Source of the DNA: Castanea sativa
Lineage: Eukaryota; Streptophyta; Magnoliopsida; Fagales; Fagaceae
Length of the DNA: 64,000 nt
NCBI RefSeq assembly: GCF_040712315.1
Contig: NC_134020.1
Location: 52,623,751-52,687,750, forward strand
Direction: 5' to 3'
A program made the position numbers and the translations under genes. Shown here one piece after another: positions 1 through 11,074 of the stretch. Position 1 is the stretch's first letter, and each line of letters begins with the position of its first letter. The notes beneath the pieces were generated by a model. That model saw nothing but the letters and a program-made list of their open reading frames with translations. It was not told the origin of the DNA and ran no database searches.

Positions 1-150
1 GGAGATCCTCCTCCTCGGACAGATCCTCCAACCCTTTTAGCATGAACTGGCTTGCGATCCTCAAAGCAACTGCTTGGACAGGCTTACTCCACCAAATCAA
101 GCACAATGCCCAAATGCATATTTTAATTATTTTACCCCCACATCACATAT
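1..150. other. unassigned left edge
   Basis: I see no convincing gene here. A short pyrimidine-rich stretch is followed by AT-rich DNA. It could be the end of something lying outside the window, but no homology is recognisable. Confidence 0.3.
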
Positions 151-164
151 ATCACACTTATTTT

Positions 165-352
165 TTATTTCTCTGCGCTCATCGTGCTATTTGCTTATGA
201 AGGATTCATTCATACATATTTATGTGGGTGTTGTGGGGTGTGGGGAGCTAAGGTTGAGATTCAATTTTCCAAGAGAGAAGAGCTTCATAATTCACACATA
301 TATGCACTTGTATTAAATTAGAGTAGAAATTCTATCTTGTATTAAAAAAATA
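165..352 (+). mobile_element. tRNA-derived SINE, divergent copy
   Basis: The 3' part (AGTAGAAATTCTATCTTGTAT followed by an A-rich tail, about 323-352) matches, in opposite orientation, the SINE at 48.9-49.0 kb. Both share a GTGGGGTGTGGGG-type segment, a B-box-like segment (here TTGAGATTCAATT) and the same 3' end. This copy is on the plus strand and its 5' boundary is approximate. Confidence 0.55.
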
Positions 353-1336
353 AAAATTAAAAACTATAGATGTATGAGGGCAATGAGCTCACATTCCAGG
401 GGCACTTTAGCCTCATTCCCCTATCCCCAGTAGTGGGTCTACCATTTGACCATAACAAAAAAAAAAAAAAAAAAAAAAGCCTTCATTTCTCATCTAAAAT
501 GTCACATATTAATAGAACATATTCTTTTTCAATAATTTTCAACTTCCAAAATTAGGGCTCTCTCTCTCTCTCTCTACTAGCTTGGTTTGTGGGATTTTTT
601 TTTTCAAAAAAAGAAAGAAAAAAAGAAAAAGAAATTCTTCCTTTTAAAATGTTTTCCTTAAAACAATATTCCTTCTCTCTTAGATGCATTTCTTTTATAT
701 GATTTTTACTTTAAGAAAAAATTCTTCTTCTTTTTTTTCCCAAAATTATTTTCCTTTACTTGTAATCTGAAATTTTCATGCCCATTTTCCTAAAGTTGAA
801 AAAAAAAATTGAAAACTTTGACACAAATGCACTTTATATATATATATATATAGTTGTGCATAGATTATGGTCAAAATTTCCTATTGATTTTTATGGATGG
901 CTTGGATAGTTAGACCGTACGACATCAAGATTTCTGTCGTTTATAGTAAATATATCAGATATACTGCCGTTTAAATGATAGTACTAACAGATTGTGCTTC
1001 ACTTCTTCAAAGAATGGGAAACCAAAACCACAGCCAGACCTAGTTAGAGGCCTTAAGCTTGCGGGGCAGAGGCTTTAATGAATAGCAGTTATCTCTGACA
1101 AAGAACCAAGAAAATTCAATGAAAATAGGTTCAATTGTTACATACACGAATAGATATAGATAACTACACACTCCAAAATCTGTAGGTAGTTGTCCCTTAA
1201 AATAAAAAATCTTATCATCTACTCCAACTACCTATACAGTTGAAACATGTTCCACCACATTACATAGAAGCTGAGTTTTCTTGAGTATAATGCAAAAGCA
1301 ATAGAATTTTATGGTACACACTTTTTTTTTGGGTAC
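353..1336. other. gene-free AT-rich spacer
   Basis: It contains homopolymer and CT-rich tracts and a (TA)n near 835-851. The segment around 852-900 (tagattatggtcaaaatttcc and following) recurs in diverged form near 7657-7700. This shared spacer suggests local duplication around the serpin loci. No coding potential is recognised. Confidence 0.5.
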
Positions 1337-1353
1337 CATAACTATGTAATCTT

Positions 1354-1764
1354 TTTTTTTTTTTTTTGAAGACAAACCCATCTCATTCATTCATAATCAA
1401 ATACCTTCAGCATACAAGGCTTCCTCTATGAAGCACGGGTGCGGCGTTTGGGCCGCCGCACCCGCGTCGGACGCGGCCGGACGCGGCGACGCGCAGGCGA
1501 CGCCGCTGCCTGCGCGTCCGTGCCGCGTCCGACAATAAAAAAACATTTTTTTCAGCGCGATTCGCGCCGATACGGCGCCGATTCGGGCCGACGCGCGCGA
1601 AATCGCGCCGATTCGGCCCGAATCGGTCAGTATCGGGTGAAATCGGTCCGGCCGAAATCGTCCGATACCGGCCGATACCGGCGAAATCGGCCGAAATATG
1701 CCGATACTGGCCGAAATTCAAAAAAAAAAAAAAAAAAACAACAACAACAGGTGCGTATGGCTGG

Positions 1765-1799
<35 letters not shown>

Positions 1800-2358
1800 T
1801 GCAAACGCATCGTTTGGAAAAAAACCAAGACCCAACCCTCTCCCTCTTCATTTTTCTTGAGCCTCTCTCCCACTCTCTACCTTCACTCTTCAGCTAGGCT
1901 CTCTCCTATTCTCTGTATTCTAGTTATTATTTACCATTGCTCTTAAATTTGGTATATATTTATATAATGTGAAAAAAGTATGTTTAGCAATATATTAAAA
2001 ATATAAATAAAAATATTTTTAATAATTTTTTAATCGCCGCACCCCGCCGCTTCCGCACCCTACTTTTTCAAAAATTGCCGAGTCCCGCACCCGCTCCCAC
2101 ACCCGCACCCGAATCCCGAAACGCACCCGTGCTTCATAGGGCTTCCTGAGCAGGTGGGGGGGTCTCCTCCAACCACACTAGCTCTTCAACAATTTGTCTA
2201 GCATATTTTGCTAGAGAATGTGCTGCAAAATTAGCTCTTCTCTTAACACAGCTGATAGATAAAGTTCTAAAACCCATTGCTAGACATCTGATGTCTCCAT
2301 AATTGTGGCCCACACTAGAACAAGTAGCTCGTGGATACCTCAAAGATTGCTCGACTGT
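1354..2358 (-). mobile_element. 5'-truncated LINE with RNase H-like end, split by a nested hAT-like element
   Basis: The insertion is bounded by a perfect 17-bp direct repeat, CATAACTATGTAATCTT, at 1337-1353 and 2359-2375. It starts with a poly-T run on the plus strand, so it is a minus-strand retroposon with a poly-A tail. The minus-strand reading frame at 2361-2134 contains VKRRANFAAHSLAKYA followed by a VWLEE segment, typical of the C-terminal RNase H-like domain of plant LINE polyproteins. A nested element at 1426-2139 interrupts it; the LINE frame and its stop resume on the other side of that insert. The copy is truncated and dead. Confidence 0.85.
1426..2139. mobile_element. non-autonomous hAT-like DNA transposon, CpG-rich
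   Basis: The 714-bp insert has an 18-bp perfect terminal inverted repeat, CTATGAAGCACGGGTGCG, and an exact 8-bp target duplication, GGCTTCCT, at 1418-1425 and 2140-2147. An 8-bp duplication is characteristic of hAT transposons. The left third (about 1436-1715) is very GC- and CpG-rich with repeated CGATACCGGCCG-like units. The right part is AT-rich and includes a pyrimidine-rich stretch (1830-1900) resembling a gene leader. There is no transposase. The ORFs running across it are products of its low-complexity composition. Confidence 0.88.
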
Positions 2359-2431
2359 CATAACTATGTAATCTTAATCATTAAGATAGGATATTACCTT
2401 GTTTAATATATATTTTTATAACTTTCTCAAC

Positions 2432-2462
<31 letters not shown>

Positions 2463-2529
2463 TATATTTATAATAAAAAATCTTTAAGATTAAGTAGCTA
2501 TGGCATATACACAAACTTTAAGCAGTAAT

Positions 2530-2758
2530 GCCAACGGGGGTTGGCTGAGTTGGTCAGGATTTTGCTTCTCTGCTTGTCAGGCTTGAGTTCGAATCCTGCC
2601 AACGGCCTTCTGTTAGTGGACATTTTTAGTGAGAGGTGTACTAAAAAATGAGGTGACTCTCACACGCATTTACGAATATGTATAACGCGACGTCCTGTTT
2701 GGGGGGTTTAATACAACCATAAACACCCTTTTTTTTTTGTTAATCCAAAAAAAAAAAA
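2530..2758 (+). mobile_element. tRNA-derived SINE with target duplication
   Basis: The head has a tRNA-like A box (GGCTGAGTTGGTCAGG) and B box (GAGTTCGAATCC at 2585-2596). It is followed by an unrelated body and ends in T-rich and A-rich tracts. A 17-bp target duplication with one mismatch (AAACTTTAAGCAGTAAT / AAACTTTAAGCAGCAAT) lies at 2513-2529 and 2759-2775. The head does not fold as a complete tRNA, so this is a SINE and not a tRNA gene. Confidence 0.85.
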
Positions 2759-2775
2759 AAACTTTAAGCAGCAAT

Positions 2776-3925
2776 AATACTGTAAAGTGTTTACCAAAAA
2801 AATAATAATACTGTAAAGTGTAAGACTATCTAGCTGCACGCCACTTCTGACATTTAATCATGTAAAATGTGACTTTTTATAAAAAAAAGGTCAACCCACA
2901 GGGGTCCCATTCTTATGAATTCATGTTAAAATTTGTACTAACTCACTAAATGCTCCTCTTTATGGCTAGTGTAGTGCCATATCGCTGGAAAAAATGGTTA
3001 TATAAATATTCCACTTCCTGCCAACATATAATAACTTTCATTTTAGTCCCTTTTTTGTAAGAGATTTTTAATAATATTATTTATATTTTTTAAAAATATA
3101 TATAAGTAAGGATGTATAGAAATATGTATAATATTGTTTAAACATTAAAAATTATTCTTTAAACAACAGTAACAAATGAGTACTTACTTTTTAAAGAAAC
3201 AACAAAAAAGCCTTTTATTTCACTTGTTACAAAGAAGAAAAAGAAAAAGATAACTAAATATTGGTTGTTTCATATCATTATGGTACATTTAAAAAATTCC
3301 AAATTTATCTTACAAATCACTTGTTGATGAATCAAATAAACAGAAAACCATGCTTGTGAGCTTTGTTCAAATTATCTTGCTAATCTTTCTAAATTAATTG
3401 ATATAAAGACTATAGGTGCCACAAAAGAAGGAAAACAAAAAGAGCAATGTTTATTTCACACCAATTGTTGCACATAACAATACACTCAAATTTCATTGCA
3501 AATTGTGTGTATGTGTACAATTGTGTGCAACAACGACCTAGTGTGAACTAGTATTTAACCAAAAGCAAAATAGAAACTTTGTCCATCTGTACTTTACAAA
3601 CAAATCTCAATTTTACCACTAGATTCAACAGAATCAAAATGTTATTATTACACAAAAAAGACAATGGTTGAGCGAATTCAAATTAGATTAGCATTGAGTT
3701 TGCATGTCAAACTGATCAATTTGGAAAAGATTTATTAAATGAAATCATACCTTGTTTGTTTGATAACATTAGAGTAAATAGTTTGGTATTTTTATTTTAG
3801 GAATAAAAGCAACCATCACAATTGAGAGAATAAAGAAATAAGTTCATAAATCATTGGCAACACATAAAACAATACTATCACCCCCTTACAAAGAAATTAA
3901 TGAGAGAAACAAAAACTAACATCAA
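2776..3925. other. gene-free spacer downstream of the serpin
   Basis: AT-rich DNA without recognisable coding sequence. It includes the 3' flank of the minus-strand serpin gene, which ends at 3926; no unambiguous polyadenylation site could be picked. Confidence 0.5.
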
Positions 3926-5688
3926 TTATCCCAAGAGAGGATTAACCACTGCTCCAACAAAAAGGGGTATCCTAGACTCGTCTTCCATGATCATGAACAC
4001 GAAAGGATGATCAGCAACAAATGGTGGTACGGGTGGTGGAGCATCTAAACTACAACCACAGTATAAGTCAGTAACAGCGGCTGCTTCTGTTCCTGTTTCA
4101 TTAACCTCGATAACTGCCTTATGATTAATAGATGCAGATGCAGGAAATTCTTGACCGTGTGGAGAACAAAGCATTATAGAAGGCTCTTTCAATCCCAATT
4201 CCTGCATAACCTGGGAAACTTGGAAACGACACGAAAACTTAAACTTTGGAATACAAAAATAGCTCATTATTTTTGGTTCTAACATAAGTTGATGCTTTAA
4301 GAACTCATCAGGATTGGGATTAAGTTGTTGGAGTAAATTCTTTAACCCGTCTCTCTCATCTGGGAGATAGATATACATTGAGAATCGCCGTTGATCTTGC
4401 TCATTTTGATAAGGCAACCTGAGAACCTTGAAGCCCTCAAAGGATCCATATTGTTCGTATCCATACCCCTGGTACATGAAGGGAGCTTTGACTTCTTCTC
4501 CATTGAGTAGATAAAAGTTTTTATCAGAAGTATCGCTAACATCAAAGATAGGATTCCAAGTTCCTTTGAAGTAGAGAGCATTTGCAAGGATAACTTTGAG
4601 CATATCAAGATCTTCACTACTGTCTAGGATCCCTTGTATAAGCCCTTTGGTTTCATTGTTAACCCATGAGTTTACTTCATCCACCACTTCATCACCCTTC
4701 ACAAAATTATATCAATGATTAACCATCAATCTATGTTCATCAGCACTTTACAGCCAAAGTAACCATGCAGAGGAGGAATAGTAGCAGCAATAGTCGAATT
4801 AATTAATCAAAGAAAGGTAATGCAATTGATTTTTTTTTTTTTTTTTTGAATCTCATTGAATTACATATTTACTATATTCTTAGCATGCACGATACCAATC
4901 AAATTTTATTTAGCATTCAATCCGTACATTCATCTTTTATTCATAATAATCTTCAAATTCAAAATTAATTTTAATATTTAAACATTTGATTTTGGATTCA
5001 ATTTGAATCGGCTTGTGGCTCCAGAATTCATCTATTTGGTTTGGAAAACATAGAAACTACCAATTTTTTTAAACTTAGTCAAAATCAGAAATAGATTTTA
5101 TAATGATTATATCAAATTTTCTCTTCAAAAGAAAATATTAATTTTTTTTTCATGGTCAAGAAGACAATTTAATATTCTAAATTGTAATCAAGATTCATCA
5201 TGTTCGGAATTTCTTTTTACAAGATTTCAATCGCTAAAAATCTTGCTAGGGTTTTCACATCAAAAAGAAAAAGAAAGAGTAAATACCTGAGACACAGAAA
5301 GACATGAGTAGATTACCTTATTTTCAAAATCCATGGCTTTGGATTCAACTTTATAAATACTTTGGAGAGTTTCTTTGAAAAGAGGCTTCAAAGAATATCT
5401 TTGATCCACCCAACAACCATTAGCGACAGAGAGAAGAGGATCTCCAGGCTTCCAAGAGCCTTTACTTGATGCAACATTCATCAGTTCTAAAGACTTGCTA
5501 TTGAGTTCATCCATGCTTTTACAACCCAAAGAAGAAAGAAAGTCCTTTAATCCATGCTCATCTGTTCCCGCAGTGAGCATACTCAGCATGGTAGCGACTG
5601 ACAATGGTGAGCATGCAAAGTTTTTGCCAAAACCCTGCTTGGCTTTATTGAGAAGGGCTTGCTTCACTATTTGCAAACTGAAGTCCAT
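3926..5688 (-). CDS. serpin (serpin-ZX-like protease inhibitor family)
   Basis: Two exons on the minus strand, 5688-5317 (start ATG, 372 nt) and 4696-3926 (to TAA), joined in phase 0 across a 620-bp GT-AG intron. The product is 380 aa; plant serpins are about 390 aa. Family blocks are clear: FACSPLSVATMLSML near the N terminus, DEVNSWVNNETKGLI at the exon junction, LANALYFKGTW, the breach/hinge VIEVNETGTEAAA, FVADHPFVFMI and the C-terminal [13 protein letters not shown]. Plant serpins are mostly nucleocytoplasmic irreversible inhibitors of endogenous Ser/Cys proteases, and no signal peptide is seen here. The reactive loop reads VTDLYCGCSLDAPPPVPP instead of the usual A-rich hinge plus Leu-Arg centre, so target specificity, or inhibitory activity itself, is uncertain. 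Reading from a TTG upstream would add six residues; the ATG at 5688 fits the family better. Confidence 0.92.
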
Positions 5689-5748
5689 GGTTTTGGCTGG
5701 GAACAAAGACGGCTTGTTAGTGCGAGGGTTTTATTATGATTTTGCACT

Positions 5749-5763
5749 AGCTTATATATATTT
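5749..5763 (-). promoter_or_regulatory. probable TATA box of the serpin gene
   Basis: On the minus strand AAAATATATATAAGC lies about 60-75 bp upstream of the serpin ATG, a plausible TATA position leaving a short leader of roughly 35 nt. Inferred from spacing only. Confidence 0.45.
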
Positions 5764-5887
5764 TGTCACAGAAACCGGAAAGGCCATGTAGTCACGCTAA
5801 GGCTTTCTCTCTCTTCCTTATTTTCATTCTTTATTAGTCTTTGAAGTTTACTATTTGTGCTTAATCAGTTCCTCAAGTAGTAAGTAA

Positions 5888-6040
5888 TTCCTCAAGTTTT
5901 AAGTAAAAGCAATTAATATCTTAAATTTTCAAAATAAACCATATAAGTTCTTCAGTTAACTTGAGCGCAATTACTTATTTTGAAAACTTAAGGTACTAAT
6001 TATGTTCACTTGAAACTTGGGAGACCAATAGCATACGTAG
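5888..6040. repeat. foldback (MITE-like) inverted repeat
   Basis: The left arm (cctcaagttttaagtaaaag, then a ttaaattttcaaaataa segment) pairs with the right arm (ttattttgaaaacttaagg, then cacttgaaacttgggag). The arms are imperfect and no target duplication was found. Confidence 0.5.
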
Positions 6041-6452
6041 GGCAAATTAATAGTGTAATTTCGCTTTTTTTATATATTTTTTTAAGAAAGACATTATTTT
6101 CATACTTTGATATTTATTAACTATGACAAATTGGTAGTCTTCTTCTTCTTCCTTTTTTTTTAATTTATTTTTTGAAACAACTCTCTCTGTTTTCTACCCT
6201 TAAGATTCCAATAATTCACCAAAAGCAAATATAATCTTATCTTATCCCTTCCTAGTTCCTGTTTATTAAGATAAAATGATTTTTTTTGGTTTCCATTTTT
6301 CATTAGTTTTAGAACTAGCCCTACTATGTAGTTCAAAAAAAATTTCTCAAAAACACAGTAATTAAATTAAGATCATAAAAGTATATTAACTTTTTTTTTT
6401 GAGTCCAAAGAAAGATATATAATTAAAGTTAAAAGATAAATTTCAAGGAAAG

Positions 6453-6458
<6 letters not shown>

Positions 6459-6495
<37 letters not shown>
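6459..6495. repeat. (TA)n microsatellite
   Basis: Uninterrupted AT dinucleotide tract in intergenic DNA. Confidence 0.9.
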
Positions 6496-6497
<2 letters not shown>

Positions 6498-6542
6498 AAA
6501 AGGAAAGATTTATTTGATCAGCTAACAACCACTAACCATGAA

Positions 6543-6655
6543 AAAATAAATTCTGAAATAGCAAAACTTAGATATAGTTCCTTAGATGCTACATGATTAT
6601 ATTCCGAAATAGCAAAACTTAGATATAGCTTCTTAAATGCTATATCTCAAGGTAG
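6543..6655. repeat. approximately 60-bp tandem duplication
   Basis: The segment attctgaaatagcaaaactt ... agatgcta is repeated with few changes (attccgaaatagcaaaactt ... aaatgcta), two copies in tandem. Confidence 0.7.
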
Positions 6656-7160
6656 TCGATACTGTACTGGTACTGGCCAATATGTACCGTACCGGTACGT
6701 ATACCGGTATAGAAACGTGAACGTTTCGTACCGATTTAAATATCGGCCGTACCGACCAATTTCGGGCAATACTAGCCGGTACAGAAAAAAGTTTTTTTAT
6801 TTATTTTAGTTTTGTAATTTTTGAATTTTTGTAAGGGCAGAACGATAACTTACTTGCATTAACTTATTAGTATTATTTGTTTTCTTAGTATGCAATGAAC
6901 AATTAAGCTTTCTATTTTTTATATTGTGTTTTTTTTTTCTTTTAATTAATACTAAAGTCTAAAACCATAAATAATTTATTTTGAATTGAGGCAATATTTT
7001 ATGGTAAACTTTTATATTTATTATAATATATACACACACACATACATACATACATATATTTATAAATATAAAAAATAATGGTAAATCTGAAACGGTACAC
7101 TGGTATTGACTGGTACAAAAATATATCGTTCCACTGATCAAACCGGTACAGCCTCCAGTA
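6651..7160. mobile_element. putative non-autonomous element rich in CCGGTAC motifs
   Basis: The ends of this stretch carry clusters of GTACCGGTA-like motifs (6660-6785 and 7090-7160) around an AT-rich centre. This resembles the CpG-rich termini of the element at 1426-2139. CTATATCT/CTATATCC occur just outside, but I could not define matching terminal repeats, so class and limits are unresolved. Confidence 0.4.
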
Positions 7161-7650
7161 AGAGATTGAATCCCTTACTATATCCTCCTCTCTCATTGTC
7201 TTTCTCCCTCACACTAGGTCAAGGGTAATCATCAATTCCTTCACTAGATAAGCATATCCATACTTTTCACAAAGATGCTACTGATGGTTAATCAATGAAT
7301 TCATAATATTGATCAACCCACAAAGGGTCGCAAAAATATCATTGGACAGTACTGTTGGACCTTATTCCCTGTTTGCTTGTCCTTCCCTTCACTTGTCTGT
7401 ATATATGGGTATTGGACTCATGAGTCGCCTCACTAGCTGCTAAAAAGCAATCTATTCTTTGGTTAGAGTGATGGGTGCGTAGGTGGGGGATTTGAAGTGA
7501 GGAAAGGCCACACACAAAGTCCACCTCTAACAGCATAAAAACTCAGAATGCTACTCTTTGGAATTTTTTTTTTTTTTTTGGCATGCTACGCATTGATTCT
7601 GCCTGAAAGTGTCAATTTTTTAATTTTCTTTTCCGGCTGAATGCGAATTT
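7160..7650. other. gene-free spacer
   Basis: No recognised gene. The short ORF at 7339-7536 (minus) has no family features. Confidence 0.4.
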
Positions 7651-7804
7651 TGTTATACATAGATTATGGTCAGGATTTCCTAGTGATTTTTATGGACAAC
7701 TTAGATTAGACACTTAAAATTATGTAAGAATGGCTATCGGTTTAGAAAAAATGTCATATTTAATTTCTACTCAACATCAAATAGTTTTAATTTCTTATAA
7801 TTTA

Positions 7805-7810
<6 letters not shown>

Positions 7811-7848
<38 letters not shown>
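7811..7848. repeat. (TA)n microsatellite
   Basis: Uninterrupted AT dinucleotide tract. Confidence 0.9.
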
Positions 7849-7850
<2 letters not shown>

Positions 7851-7942
7851 AAGATTATATAAAAGTAGAAAGTTAATATCTATGTATGTATACTATTCGT
7901 ATAATTCCTATACATCGATTTGAAAGTACTACGTCCAAAGAG

Positions 7943-8268
7943 GGCAAAAATAGGGATATACCCCTTTTAGTGAAAAGATCTAGCAAAATGCTTCATTTAT
8001 GAAACTATATAGAGAAATACTTCTGTTTTGAAACTCGATTTTGAAATCGAGTTTCAATGTGAAACTCGATTTTTAGAAAATCGAGTTATAGCCAAATCAA
8101 GCTTAAAATATATATTGTGGAACTCAAGTTCCATGAACTTGGGTTTCACACTAAAACTCAATTTTATGAAAATAAAGTTTTAAAACAGAGGGCATATCCT
8201 AAATAGTTTCAAAAATGAGAAATTTTTGCTGAAATTTTTGGCCGAAATGGGTATATTCCCATTTTGGC
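7943..8268. mobile_element. foldback MITE, probably Mutator-type, with nested CTCGA palindromes
   Basis: Long imperfect inverted arms: left starts GGCAAAAATAGGGATATACC, and right, read in reverse, starts GGCCAAAATGGGAATATACC; the match continues for more than 100 bp. An 11-bp direct repeat CGTCCAAAGAG flanks it (7932-7942 and 8269-8279), compatible with the 9-bp duplication of Mutator-like elements plus chance identity. The arms contain hairpins built from GAAACTCGA/TCGAGTTTC. There is no ORF. Confidence 0.8.
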
Positions 8269-8279
8269 CGTCCAAAGAG

Positions 8280-10017
8280 TACTAATAGCCAACATGAAAT
8301 AAAGGTGTATATATGTTTGAATGTGATAACAGGAAATGAATCACAGAATAGCCTGTTGAATAACATTGTGGATTTTTTGGAAAGCTAAAAAACCAAAGCA
8401 ATAGGTTGATGTCACCCACTTTCATTAGCAAATTTTCCATGATTCTCCCAAGAATATTTGGTATTATTGTAGAACCTTCAATTCTACAATAGTTTGTAAT
8501 TGTCCAAGACTAGGCATAAAGCATAGTGCATACGCATATATCTGGGTGAGTTATTTTATTATATGTAATATTATTATCCGTTGTCTACAAACTGAGATCT
8601 TGGAGGGTTCTCTAGGAAGTTTTCGATGGTAATTTGTTGTTTTAGGTCTCAAGTTGCATTGTCTACTGGCCAACGAACTCTTACGCACATAAAAATGCAA
8701 TGAAAGGATGAGTTCATGCATACAAGATATATGGCCAGCTATATAATGAGAGAGTGAGGCTCGCAATTGTATTTTGTTTTATGTATTGATGTGAACTTAA
8801 CCAATGTTTTGTCATTTTTCTACCCAGAACCTTATAGCTTAACTAGTTAATACTTGATATCTTTTGATGTTTCCAATGAAGGCATCTAAGGTGCAAATCT
8901 CTCATCTTCAACTATAATCATCAAATTCCATAAATAAATAAATAAAAACAAAAAAGGGTTTGCCAACTATCAAAGCTTACACCCTTTTTTTTTTTTTTTT
9001 TTTTTGAGGAAAAGAAAAAGATCCTTATTCAATTTCCACGCCATCTTCCAAAGCATAGCTTTTAAATTATCTCTTGTAAATTATCTCTTGTGAAATCGAA
9101 TGTAATCAATTCACTAAATAATATTACAATGCAATTTATTTCTACACTCCACTTCTGATAATTTCAACTGGTATGTTAGGTAATCATAACTTACTATAGA
9201 ACTAGTTGGGAGGGAAACAAAATATACATGGTTCATAACTAAAGTAAGTGCTTTGTATTTGGATGTAGCAATCATTTAACTCATTTGGCAACTTTTATAT
9301 GCATGCAGATTACATAAATTTGTAATTAGTATTGAATTTGATACTTAAAATTGTGAACATCCTTCATTATGTAGATATGAAAAAAATACTACGTTTAATT
9401 GGAACAGCCGTTTTAATGGCCCTAATAAAATTTAAAATTATGCAAGAATGGCAATGGCTATCTATTTAGAAACAATCATATTTGTTTTCTCAAAAAAAAA
9501 AGAAGAAATAATCATATTTAATTTCTATCATTTATTTGTATTTATCATTGAATAAAAGTAGGAATCTAAAATCCATCGTATGCTTTTAGAATAATCTCTA
9601 CACCATAAAAGTAGGAATTTAAAATCCACGTATTTTTTTTAGTATAATTTCTACACCGGTTTAAAGGTAAACTGCGTCAAAAAATTAGTAGCCAACATGA
9701 AATAATAAAGCAAACCTTAATAGTGAGCATCGACTGACTTTTCAACATATACACGCTCACACACATATTTGCTAATAGAAATTCTTGTAAAGTCAGATAC
9801 AATTATGAAGTTCTCTTGAAAGGTTATATAAACGGATAAAAACTTTGTTTCAACTTTGTTTATTAGAGACATATTATGCAAAGCATGGGTTATTTGCCTA
9901 GTAGATAACTAGATATAATATAAATGTGAGCTGGATTTTTTTAACGTTATGTCTACCACTCTACCTTCCACACTAAGATTTAAGCTTATAACATTGAAAA
10001 AAAAAATTGAAAGCAAA

Positions 10018-10026
<9 letters not shown>
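8280..10026. other. gene-free spacer between serpin copies
   Basis: No coding sequence recognised. The stretch 9420-9700 is a diverged copy of 7700-7760 joined to 7850-7940 and 8280-8310 (shared ttaaaattatgyaagaatgg and agccaacatgaaataa motifs). This indicates tandem duplication of the intergenic DNA before the foldback element inserted in one copy. Confidence 0.5.

Positions 10027-10060
<34 letters not shown>
10026..10060. repeat. (TA)n microsatellite
   Basis: AT dinucleotide tract just downstream of the serpin pseudogene. Confidence 0.9.
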
Positions 10061-10064
<4 letters not shown>

Positions 10065-11033
10065 GTTAAAAACAATTCATATATGAGAAAGTATTGTCAC
10101 TTAAAAAAGAAAGTATTAAACTATATCATCCCAATGACAAATAAGGAAAAACAAAGAAAACAACATAATGTTTCCAAGAGAGGATTAACCACAGCTCCAA
10201 CAAAAAGGGGTATCCTAGACATGTCTTCCATGATCATGAACATGAATGGATGATCAGCCTTGAACGTCAAGGGCGGCGGTGGTTGTCAAAATTGAGCACA
10301 ACCAAGAAGACAACTATAGGTGACAGCGGCTGCTTCTGTTCCCATTTCGTTAACCTCAATATATGCTTTGTGCCCAATAGCTGTTGCGGGTCCAACAACT
10401 TCATTACCATCAGGAGATGAAGCACTATGGAAGGTTGTGTCAATCCCAATGACCTAATAACCTTTGAAACATTAAAATCATATGGAAACTTGAACTTTGG
10501 AATTCTGAGATTGCTAATTCGCTCTTTTTTCAACATAAGTTGATGCTTTAAGAACTCTGAATTGGGATTAAGCTGGTGTAGTAAATTCGTTAACCCATCT
10601 CTCTCGTCCGGAAGATAAAAATACATGTAAAATTGTCGTTGGTCTTGCTTGTTTTTATAAGGCAACTTGAGAACCTTGAAACCATCAAAGGATCCATAAA
10701 GATGTGTGCCAATTCTCTCACACATGAAGGGAACTTCGACTTCTTCTCCATTGAGTAGGTAAAATTTATCATCTTTAGTCATTTCATCGACAAAGGGAAC
10801 TTCCCAAATTCCTTTGAAGTAAAGAGCATTTGCAAGGATGAGTGCTGTTTGGTCATCAAGATCCTTTAGTTTCATTGTTAACCCATGAGTTCACTTTTTC
10901 CACCACATAACCCTTCACAAAATCATTTCGACGATTAACAATTAATTTATCACAAGATGAGTAGTAGCAATAGTCGAATTATTATTATTTATAAAAAATA
11001 ATAAAAAATGATTATCATGTATATTGGAAAACA

Positions 11034-11035
<2 letters not shown>

Positions 11036-11067
<32 letters not shown>
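11036..11067. repeat. (TA)n microsatellite
   Basis: AT dinucleotide tract inside the expanded intron of the serpin pseudogene. Confidence 0.9.

Positions 11068-11074
<7 letters not shown>

Noticed and set aside
1407..1897. Arg-rich and Phe/Lys-rich ORFs on both strands
   Set aside because: They arise from the CpG-rich low-complexity part and homopolymer runs of a non-autonomous transposon; no family features.
2530..2605. Possible tRNA gene (A and B boxes)
   Set aside because: The acceptor stem does not pair, and the sequence continues into a SINE body with tail and target duplication.
5689..5706. Upstream extension of the serpin start
   Set aside because: The first codon would be TTG; the ATG at 5688 is the first in-frame ATG and fits the plant serpin N terminus.
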